64,000 nt of DNA, from positions 124,001 through 188,000 of the forward strand of contig JAGFBZ010002902.1 in the NCBI GenBank assembly GCA_018398805.1, given 5' to 3'. The translations under genes and the position numbers were made by a program. Under the pieces are notes generated by a model that was not told the origin of the DNA, ran no database searches, and worked only from the letters and a program-made list of their open reading frames with translations. Below, one piece after another: positions 12,901-24,900 of the stretch. The stretch comes from Hirundichthys speculiger (lineage: Eukaryota > Chordata > Actinopteri > Beloniformes > Exocoetidae). Position 1 is the first letter of the stretch, and every line of letters begins with the position of its first letter.

Positions 12901-15900
12901 GTCTGGATGACTGGATAGTCTGGATGACTGGATAATCTGGATAGTCTGGATAGTTTAGATGACTGGATAGTCTGGGTGACTGGATAGTCTGGATAGTCTG
13001 GATGACTGGATAGCCTGGATAGTCTGGTTAGTCTGGATAGTCTGGATGACTGGATAGTCTGGATAGTTTAGATGACTGGATAGTCTGGTTAGTCTGGATA
13101 ACTTCACAGTCTGGTTAGTCTGGATGACTGGATAGTCTGGATGACTGGATAGTCTGGTTAGTCTGGATAGTCTGGATGGCTGGATAGTCTGGATAGTCTG
13201 GATGACTGGATAGTCTGGTTAGTCTGGATAGTCTGGATGGCTGGATAGTCTGGATAGTCTGGTTAGTCTGGATAATCTGGTTAGTCTGGATAGTCTGGCC
13301 TCGGTCAACTGCTGCTTCGCTGCAATCAAAGAATGTTTTCCACGGGTGGCTTTTTTTCTTTATCAGTCTCCGTAAATTGGCACCACTTATCTGCAAACCA
13401 ACCAATCCAAGCCTAGGACGAGTTCATTTTTAATCACAGCTGGTCTAAATGTCTAATCACCACTTCGATCTACATCATTCAGAAGGAGAACAAACATGCA
13501 GGAGCACTTGACTACGAGGCAGCTGAAAAAGCTGCATTTCATTGGGCTGTACAGTTAAATCCATCAAGTAATTATCATATAACTATGTCATCAGAGATTA
13601 ATATTTCCTTGGAGCTGATGGTGTTTTATCATATAACTATGTCATCAGAGATTAATATTTCCTTGGAGCTGATGGTGTTTTATCATATAACTATGTCATC
13701 AGAGATTAATATTTCCTTGGAGCTGATGGTGTTAATCAAAGACTAATTGCAGTTGGGCCGCCCTGGTGGCGCAGTGGTTCGGGCAGGTGGCCCATGTACA
13801 GAGGCTAACGTCCTCGTGCGGCTGGTGAGTTCGATTCCCGGCTCAGCGACCCTTTGCCGCGTGTCTTCCCCGTTCTCTCTGTCCCCCTTCCTGTTTCTCT
13901 ACTATCAATAAAGGCCACTAGAGCCAAAAAAATTAAAAAAAAAAAAAAGACTAATTGCAGTTGTACTGTCAGCCAAGTTCTCTTCAAGGTTGCATTGTGG
14001 GTAACAATGTTGTGATGTGTTTTTTCAGGAACAGTGAGTACGTACGCTCTGACAGCGTATGTACCCTGTAGGAGACTAGATGAGTTCCTGTTTAAGAATA
14101 AAGTTTCTGACTGACGCCAGGTCACAGTCTCAGGCTCTTCCTCCAGAAACAGGACCTTCATTAACTGTGACAGTTCAACAGTGTTGTCCCCTCCCTGTTC
14201 AGGAGAACATGACCGGAACACATTCACAGATGTTTACTCGGAGAAAAAGTCCAGATCCAGTCACAACAACTGACAGAAGTTGGAGCATGTCAAGCGAAGA
14301 GGGTGTGAGTTGCTGTATTTACTTGACTCTGTCCTTGGAGTCTCCAAAGGTTTCTCTGACGGTGCTGAAGTCAGGGTAGTAGTACTGTGAAGGAGAAACC
14401 ACCTCCAGCAGGCCAGACTCCACCTCCGTGGGAAAACTACAGGGAAGGAGCATCATGACAACAGAGGAACATCGTCAGGATCACTGAATACGACGTGGTG
14501 AAAAAGAAACAAAGCTGCTTACGTGATTACTGATCTGTGATGACGGTCAGGGATGGAAGATATCTGCATGTCTCCAAATTTAATGTGTAAAGTAAATGTA
14601 CATTTAATCGTGCTCCTGTTGGCACTTCCTCAATCACAGATCTTTTAAATTCCCTTTGATACCACTTCCTTCTTGGTTCTTGTTAAAGCAGCTTCAGGCG
14701 TCAGATGAAAGCTCAGAGTGGATGTTTTCAGAGTCATCTGACAGATCTCAAACATGTAGACAGGCTCTCTGATGGCTTTATTCTTTATATGTGCTTATAA
14801 CTGGGATTAAACCCGTATAAGACATTCATGATGACGAAATACAGTCTCTGCAGGAACAAATGTTGACTGTCAGCATTTTACATGGTCATTTAAAAGTCAA
14901 ATATGCTCACTGATAAACAAGGAGGGATCAAGGGGATGGTTTAGTTCTCCTACACCTGCTCTTCCTACTTTTGTTGTTGTTTTTAAATTTTAATACCATC
15001 CATGCTCATAAACATCTGTCCTCACTGGTCCAATCACACGTGGCCAGCCTTAAATACAGATGCAGGCGCATGCAGGACGGGCTGGGATCTGATCACTGAA
15101 CCTCAGGGCCACATGTGGCCCCGCACCTTCATCAGCGTGAAGGCAACGGGGCCGCGGTGAGGCTCCGCCTACATGACTGACACCCGCCGGGCAAGAGGGA
15201 CACTGGGTAAGTTATTAGGATCTAAAACAGAGTGAGATCAGGCCACGACATGAGTGAAGGTTCACTAGTGCAGCCCTTCTCAACCGGGGTGTCGCGGCAC
15301 ACTGGGGTGTTGTCAAAAAATTTATCTATTCTGACATTTCATACATACGAAATTTTCAGGTTACAAAACGCCTCAAAGGGAAAATATTGCCTCTCGTTAC
15401 GAAAGAAATTTCAGGATAGTAAAGTCATAAATCCAGTAGAGCTGCTACTCGCAGCTCCCAGAGTTTACTGAACGTAAACATAGCTGTCGGCTCTGGATCT
15501 GTTTGAAAGAGGTGCGTCCGAGCTGCTCTGCCATTGGCTATCGCTTAGCATCTTCCTGGCATCCCATTGGCTATCGCTTAGCATCTTCCTGGCATCCCAT
15601 TGGCTAGGAGGACCCCTTGTCTGTATGAGCGTAACCCAGCAACCAGGTAAACAAACAATTTTTATCTCCACCAAGGAGGTTATGTTTTTGCTGGGGTTTA
15701 TCTGTCTGTCTGTGTTCAAGATAACTCTAAAAGTTATGAATGTTCAGGAGTTGTCAGAAATGTGAAAAGGAAGAACTGATTTCATTTTGGTTCTGATCCG
15801 GAAGAAATCCTGGATTCTGGATCACTTTCAAATTTTCGATAATTGTTGCGTTTAGTGGAGGTCTGCGCTCTCTGAGTGCAGACAAGACAAAAGGAAGAAA

Positions 15901-18900
15901 AAGGACATCAAATACTGAACCTGCCCCCTGGGAGGCCGTCTAAGGTCACTCACTTCTTCCTGATGGTCTCTGCAACGTTGCCCACGTAGTCCAAATCCGT
16001 CTGAAATAACAGAGGGAGGAGAAGAGGAGAAGATCCTGAATGCTTTTGCAACAATGAACAAGTGGAAGACGTGACTCGGCCTCATTGTGCTCGATGCCTT
16101 GAGGGCATGGAACCCTAACCCTAACCCTTGGAAGAGCCAGTTTCAGCGCAGGCTCCTCCTGCTCATGAAGAACAAACCTGATCTGTAGCGTTGACGCTCG
16201 TAACGCGCCGACTGCAGCTGCATGTAGCTGCAGCAGAAAAGGGAGAGCGACTTAAACTTCTCTTTGAGTCCGTGTTGGTGCGCGACAGACGGGACAGATT
16301 ACTCTCTGAACTTCAGAGGAGACTTCTTCCTGTTTCTTTGTTCAGCAGCAGTTCAAAGGTCCATCTGGCCCCGTTAGTTTTCTGTCTGAGCTTCCTGATG
16401 ATGTTTGAGTATCATAATCAGTCCTTTCACTGCTCTGCGTGGTACGTTCAAATATATTTGCATATAAAATGAAGGTTGTAATTCACAGCTCTTGATGGGC
16501 TGCTGAGGTGAACTTTATGGACCTGGATTTACAGTGATCCCTTGTCAATTCACGCTTTAAGTTCTGCGGTTTAAGTTATTCACGGATTTTTCAGAAATAT
16601 GTAATATAACAAAAAAAATCAAGAAAAAAAATTGTGGAAACATCACAGGATGTTGTGCGCGTTCTCTCACAGTGAAGAAATGCTCTGAGCCAGCCTGGCC
16701 CCTTTAAGAAGGTGGCCTTATGGGTAATGGTGTGGCCTTATGGGTAATGTAGTGTGTGTGTCGTGGGACGGCAGAATGAAAACGGGGTTAGATGAAAAGT
16801 GTAGTGAGCATCAACAGCAGCCCAGCGTGTATAGATTTACATTCTCTGTTAACCGACAGGAGCCCAACAATACAACCTGTGTGATGTTACAAGTTCCTGC
16901 AGTGCCAGAATAAAGTTCCCGTTCCATGCAGAGAAAACCGGACTGTTTCTGTTGTTGTTGTTAGCGTGTTAGCCGCTAATTACAAGCCAAAAATAGCACA
17001 ATACAATAGCACAGCGGTTTGTTTACTACGGTTTTCGTTGCAGTGCCTCGCTACTTTTTTATTTACGGTTTTTAAACGTATTTTAAACACATTATTTAGG
17101 CTCGGGGGGCTCCGGCTCCAGTTCGCGGATTTTAATTTTTGCTGGAGGACACCGGTCCCCATTAACCACGAAATATAAGGGATCACTGTCCTGTAAATGT
17201 CAGAGACTTCTTCAGAGATCCAGCTGGAACCTGGTACCATGAATCAGGACCGTTACTGCATCTACTCATTTCCCTTCAGGGATCAATAAAATATTCTTGA
17301 ACTGAATTAAAAGCAAGACAGAGATCATTGGTCCATAGACAAACATCATGTCCTGCCCCACACAGATGTCTGAAGCGTCAGTTTTAACCCCCCAGAACGG
17401 GTCAGAGTGGTCCTGGTTCTGAGACCAGACCCAGACGTAGAGGTGGCTGGCTCTGAGTTGAGCTCCTGGAAGGATTTTCAACATCGTTAAAAAAGCTCAA
17501 CCTCGGCAACGAAGACGATGATGAGGAGGTCTTGGCACTCTGAGGCTGTCAGGCTGAAGAGCAGAGAGCTGAGCGTGTTGACCAGGTAACTCTGCTTCTC
17601 GCGCTTCACTGTGGGGATTCCCAACACGATGGACACTGAGGGAGGACAGAGACAAGACATGAGCATCATCTGACTGATGTCCCTGGATCTGGACACCATA
17701 CTTTGTATGAAGCCACCTCCACCCATGAAAGTCTCAGCTCTTCTGATAAATAACGAGGTCCCGACATTTCAAATGAACCAAACTGGGTTTTGTGAAGGCG
17801 TAAAGGTGCACGTAAGGGCTTCGTACCTCCGCGGCGTCCTTCTCCCAGCGCCACGTTGGGTACGAGGCTCTGTGGATGCTCTCTGAGGTGGGGCATGTAG
17901 ATGTAGACGTTGGGCTGAAGGAACGCCTGCAGGGCTGAGTAGTCGCCTGGGGATGAGCACAAACGTAGGAAAACAATCTTCTCACAAGTATCTAACGTCT
18001 AACTGATCTCAAACACATGAGAATGTTCCAGAAACAGATCCATGTGCTAAATATCCACCACAGCTTCAGCAGATGCTGCAGTCATGGTCATGTGCAGAAC
18101 CACATCCAATCAGATGAGGTCAGTTCACCCTGTTCCACACGTCAGGACACGATAATGACAGCAATAAAACCATCCGGGCCCTATCAGGTCCAACCAGATT
18201 AAATCGAGGTAAACAACATAAATATTACACAGTGTCATTTATATAACATTGACTAAACCAAGACACAGAAAAAGCTCGAAAGTTCACAGCAGCCTGATCA
18301 TCACATGAGCCTCATAAAAGGATCAACGGCGTCTGTGGGGCATTTGGGTGTAGGGGTGCACGATAATTATCGACCCGATAACATCGGGCCGATAACTATC
18401 GACCCGATAACTATCGACCCGATAACTATCAACCCGATAACTATCGGGTCAATAACAGGAAATTATGACATCATCCCGATAAGTCGGATATCACGACGAA
18501 TAGCCCCGATAACATTTATATTTCTGTCAACACAGCAGTGTCTCGCTCCCTCTGAGCCTTGAATGACCAGCAGTGAATGTTATGTTCAAGTGACGTCGGC
18601 ATAATCAGAAAAACGATTACTCAATCAGGAAAATCAAGAATACCCCCTCATGCCAGAAAACAACTCGTTAACTCGGTCATAATTTTAGTAACTGCTGACT
18701 TTAATTCATATTCGCAGTATTTTCCCACATGTTACACATAAAAAAAGAAAAAAAATGAAAAGGCTGAAAGAACGACTAGCAAACGAGGGAACGGAGGAAT
18801 TTACGTTACACCTTGAATGCAGCCTGCAGCACAGCGCTGATCACAACAAACATGGCGGCGTGGAACTACGTTAAAGTTTCAGAAGAAGATAGTTTGGTGG

Positions 18901-21900
18901 TTATTTGTGACGAATCCTCCGAGTGAATTCTACGAGGAGGGAAGCACAAGCTTTAATACGTAAAACCTGATCAGCCACCTACAACATAACAATCGCTTCC
19001 ATGGAGTTTTGAAATCACGCTAACGTGAGCTAACGGAAGCTAATGCTAACGTGCGCAAGCCAGCAGCAGTCTCTCCTCTCCCTCATTCCTCTCATCTAAA
19101 GCTTCCATGAGATTAGAAACCAAAAACTACTGAACCTCATTTACTTTAATTAAAGGTATTAATTTAAATGGAACCACAAGTCAAAATCCTTTAAATGTTA
19201 ATCTTTTTCAGTTAGTAATTCTGATGCATGTATTTCCATCAGTTCAAGGAGCCTTTATTTTTTATATCAGTCAGTAATGAACCTTATTTAAGTTAATGTG
19301 AGATATCAAATAGGTTTGTTTGATAGCTTTAAGATAATGTTTGAGAGGCTTGACAATAGTTTTTCATCAGAAAAAATAAATATCTGTTCATTTAAAAAGT
19401 CAAAACTATTTTTGATTTTGTTCATAGTATTGATGTAATGATCTTAGGTATATGTGTGTGTTATCGGTTATCGGTATGGGCCTTTTGGTGCTGAAAGTTA
19501 TAGGTTATCGGTATCGGTTTTAAAACACAGTTATCGTGCATCCCTATTTGAGTGTGTATTAACACACTGCCAAGAGGGAAAGACATTAGTGTTGGTGTTA
19601 GAGAAGCGATGATCGCGGAGACCATTTCCAAACAAAGTCCATCATTCTACAGTCAATCATCCAGGAAGGAAGACACAGATCTTCCCAGGGCGGACGCCTC
19701 ATCGTGTCCGTTGCAATGCAGAAACTGCATGAAAGCGAGAGCGACATCTTCAGGAACCTCAGTTAGCGTGTTATTTGATAAAGTTCAGGATAATACGGGC
19801 AGAAGAACACGGCCAGAAGAAAGCCTCCATTCTCCAATAAAACCAGGGTAACACGTGTTGTGGATGAAGATATGGACACCATCCAGATGCACCCAGAAAC
19901 CCCCAACTCCCCAACTCCATGGCCAGATACCTATTGGTAGATACCTATAGATACCTATAGATACCTGGATACCGTTTATGACAGCTGATCCTTTGGTTGA
20001 CCTCCAAAACTTCCTTGAGAACGTGTGCCAGAGAGACTGGCCTCTACGACCGTAAGACGTGTCCTGATCTCTGTGTTGACTGGTTCCATCAGGACATGGA
20101 CTCTGCTGTCCTGAATGCAGGACACAGAGGCGGATAGAAGTCCAGGGACTGAACCAAACCATGGTCCAGGACTGGGACTAAGAGAGACCAGGACTGAGAC
20201 TAGGGACCAGGCCCTTTTCAGGCTCCTGGTCCCCTCATAGACTGTACGAAGTTTCAGTTCCTAAAGGCTGATACCGATAACACACATATATACCTAAGAT
20301 CGTTACATCAATACTATGAACAAAATCAAAAATAGACTTTTTAAATGAACAGATATTTATTTTTTCCAATAAAAAACTACCAGCAAGCCTCTCAAACATT
20401 TTTATAAAGCTATCAAACAAACCTATTTGATATCTCACATTAACTTAAATAAGGTTCATTACTGACTGATATAAAAATAAAGGCTCCTTGAACTGATGGA
20501 AATACATGCATCAGAATTACTAACTGAAAAAGATTAACATTTAAAGGATTTTGACTTGTGGTTCCATTTAAATTAATACCTTTAATTAAAGTAAATGAGG
20601 TTCAGTAGTTTTTGGTTTCTAATCTCATGGAAGCTTTAGATGAGAGGAATGAGGGAGAGGAGAGACTGCTGCTGGCTAGCGCACGTTAGCATTAGCTTCC
20701 GTTAGCTCGCGTTAGCGCGATTTCAAAACTCCATGGAAGTGATTGTTATGTTGTAGGTGGCTGATCAGGTTTTACGTATTAAAGCTTGTGCTTCCCTCCT
20801 CGTAGAATTCACTCGGAGGATTCGTCACAAATAACCACCAAACTATCTTCTTCTGAAACTTTAACGAAGTTCCACGCCGCCATGTTTGTTGTGATCAGCG
20901 CTGTGCTGCAGGCTGCATTCAAGGTGTAACGTAAATTCCACGTTCCCTCGTTTGCTAGTCGTTCTTTCAGCCTTTTCTATTTTTTTCTTTTTTTATGCGT
21001 AACATGTGGGAAAATACTGCGAATATCAATTAAAGTCAGCAACTACTAAAATTATGACCGAGTTAACGAGTTGTTTTCTGTCATGAGGAGGTATTCTTGA
21101 TTTTCCTTACTGAGAAATCAAGGCTCAGAGGGAGCGAGACACTGCCGTGGTGACAGAAATATAAATGTTATCGGAGCTATTGGTCGTGATATTGGATTTA
21201 TCGGGATGACGTCATAATATCCTGTTATCAGCCCGATAGTTCTCAGGTCGATAATTATCATGCACCCCTAGTAAAAACATCTCATTCCAGCTGTCAAGCA
21301 CAGTGGTGGAGGGATGATGATCTGGGTTTCCAGTCATTCAGTACCCTAGCGTGAAACCAGAGTCCATCTGTCCAGCAGCTAAAGCTTCGACAAAGACGCC
21401 AACACGCCAGTAAATCTGCACCAGAATGACCGAAAGGATAAAGTGGTGAGACGAAGATATTATGGAATCAGCAGCTGATCTCAGTTTAAAGAGGAAAGAA
21501 CCTGTTCCTCCCAACATCGCAAACAAAATACCGTAATGAACCGTATCTGATGTGCTGCTTTCTTGTAATTGAATAAAACTTGTAATTGTTTTCCCGTCAT
21601 TCATGAAACTTCCTTCCTTGTGCATCAATTTTTCTTTTCTTGGACATGTTGGGGTTAGTTTGTAAAGGTTTTTCTTCAGTCCATCAATTCTGAAAAATCG
21701 TCTTGCTCATAGCTACCGTTATCGTTGTGGGTAACGACGAAATGCATGATGGGAGATGTAGTTTATAGTCAATATGCGTTTTAAAGCGGTTAAAGCTTAT
21801 TTTAAGTCTTAAAATATTGGTTTAAAATTCAAGCCAATAATGCCCAAGCTCTCGAGGGCCACATAAATGACATGACGGGCCACATTTGGCCCGTGGGCCT

Positions 21901-24900
21901 CGTGTTTGACACATGTGCTGTAAAGGAAGAGCTGCTATTGATGTTATCTATTCATATATTATATAATTAGAGAGGACAAAAAGTACAACTGGATCCTGAA
22001 GCAACGGAAAGAAACAAAAAAAAACAAACAAACAGACAAACCATTCATTTAACTGAAATTCCCTCTGAGAGACTGACAGCAGCGTGACCTCTGGTGACCT
22101 CTGATGACCTCTGACCTCTGATGACATCTGACCTCTGAAGACCTCTGATGACCTCTGACCTCTGATGACATCTGACCTCTGATGACCTCTGATGACCTCT
22201 GACCTCGGATGACATCTGACCTCTGAAGACCTCTGATGACCTCTGATGACATCTGACCTCTGATGACCTCTGATAACCTCTGATGACCTCTGACCTCTGA
22301 TGACCTCTGACCTCTGATGACATCTGACCTCTGATGACCTCTGATCTCTGATGACATCTGACCTCTGATAACCTCTGATGACCTCTGATGACCTCTGATG
22401 ACCTCTGACCTCTGATGACCTCTGATCTCTGATGACCTCTGACCTCTGATAACCTCTGATAACCTCTGATGACCTCTGACCTCTGATAACCTCTGATGAC
22501 CTCTGACCTCTGATGACCTCTGACCTCTGATGACCTCTGACCTCTGATCACAGCAGCGAGCTGAGGTCCAGATAAGGGACAGCAACGAGCATCTTCCAAA
22601 CATCTATCACAGAGATGACACCTGCCCACAGTCCACAGCTCAGGTGAGCAGGACTGCTGCACCTGAACAAGGCTCCTCCCTTCAGCCTGGATCCGGTTAC
22701 CCACCTTTGAGGACGGTGTTGTTGGTGGCGGTGGCGTTACGGAGGGGTAAGGTGACGTTGGCATCTTTGGACATGTTCACCAGGTGTTCCAGGATGCCGC
22801 TGAGGTCCTTGCTCACCTGGCCACCCAGCTCCTCAGCCACCAGCAGCCGTTTGTACAGGGTCTGCAGGTCCGGGACCACCACACCTGGAGACGTGAAGGA
22901 CAGTTTTAGACGAGATGAACGAGTTCTTGGCTTCACGACTCTGATCACAATCTCAGCTTCAATCCAACGACACCTCTGGGTGTGGACTGGGACTAGGACC
23001 AGGACTGGGACTGGGACCAGGACTGGGACTGGGACCAGGACTGGGACTAGGACCAGGACTGGGACTAGGACCAGGACTGAGACTAGACCAGGACCAGGAC
23101 TGGGACTAGGACCAGGACTGGGACTAGGACCAGGACTGGGACTAGGACCAGGACTGGGACTGGGACTGGGGACTAGGACCAGGACTGGGACTAGGACCAG
23201 GACTGGGACTAGGACCAGGACTGGGACTAGGACTGGGACTGAGACTGGGACCAGGACTGGGACTGAGAGAGACCAGGACTGGGACTAGGACCATGACTGA
23301 AAGACACCAGGACTGGGACTAGGACCAGGACTGGGACTAGGACCAGGACTGGGACTAGGACTGGGACTAGGACCAGGACTGAGACTAGGACCAGGACTGG
23401 GGACTAGGACTGGGACTAGGACCAGGACTGAGACTAGGACCAGGACTGGGACTAGGACCAGGACTGGGACTAGGACCAGGACTGAGACTAGGACCAGGAC
23501 TGGGATGGACTGGGACTAGGACCAGGACTGGGACTAAGAGAGACTAGGACTGGGACTAAGACCAAGACTGGGACTAAGAGAGACCAGGACTGGGACTAAG
23601 AGAGACCAGGACTGGGACTAGGAGAGACCGGGACTGGGACTAAGAGAGACCAGGACTGGGACTAGGACCAGGACTGGGACTAGGACTGGGACTAGGGACT
23701 AGGACCAGGACTGGGACTAGGACCAGGACTGGGACTAGGACTGGGACTAGGACCAGGACTGAAGACTAGGACCAGGACTGGGACTAGGACCAGGACTGGG
23801 ACTAAGAGATACTAGGACTGGGACTAGGACCATGACTGAAAGACACCAGGACTGGGACTAGGACCAGGACTGGGACTAGGACCAGGACTGGGACTAGGAC
23901 TGGGACTAGGACCAGGACTGAGACTAGGACCAGGACTGGGACTAGGACTGGGACTAGGACCAGGACTGGGACTAGGACCAGGACTGGGACTAGGACCAGG
24001 ACTGGGACTAGGACCAGGACTGAGACTAGGACCAGGACTGGGACTAGGACCAGGACTGGGACTAGGAGACTGGACTAGGACTGGGACTAAGGACCAGGAC
24101 TGGGACTAAGAGAGACCAGGACTGGGACTAAGAGACCAGGACTGGGACTAGGAGAGGACCGGGACTGGGACTAAGAGAGACCAGGACTGGGACTAGGACC
24201 AGGACTGGGACTAGGACTGGGACTAGGACCAGGACTGGGACTAGGACCAGGACTGGGACTAGGACTGGGACTAGGACCAGGACTGAGACGAGGACCAGGA
24301 CTGGGACTAGGACCAGGACTGGGACTAGGACCAGGACTGAGACTAGGACCAGGACTGGGACTAGGACCAGGACTGGGACTAAGAGAGACTAGGACTGGGA
24401 CTAAGACCAAGACTGGGACTAAGAGAGACCAGGACTGGGACTAAGAGAGACCAGGACTGGGACTAGGAGAGACCGGGACTGGGACTAAGAGAGACCAGGA
24501 CTGGGACTAGGACCAGGACTGGGACTAAGAGAGATCAGGACTGGGACAAAGGGAGACTGATGTCCTGGATGATCACTGGAACACGGCGGAACGTAAGTGC
24601 CGCAGAACATTGTTTGACAGGGGACTGTTTTGCAGTTGCACTGGAGGCGCAACACGCTACTAGTTTCTTGTTAAACGGTGATGGATGCTAACAGAGAAAG
24701 TCCCGAAGTGGAAGCTCCAGAACGGCAACATGAGACTGAGGAACTTCTTCCTGAACCAGGAGCCGTGGATTTAAAAAAGACGACGTCCAACAAACTACAA
24801 TAATCTGCTAATGTTGCCGAGCTAAAGTTGTAGCCGCGGGAGGCTACACCATGTTTACATTGTGTAGTTAATGTTGATTTTTTACAAAATATGTTTTTTC

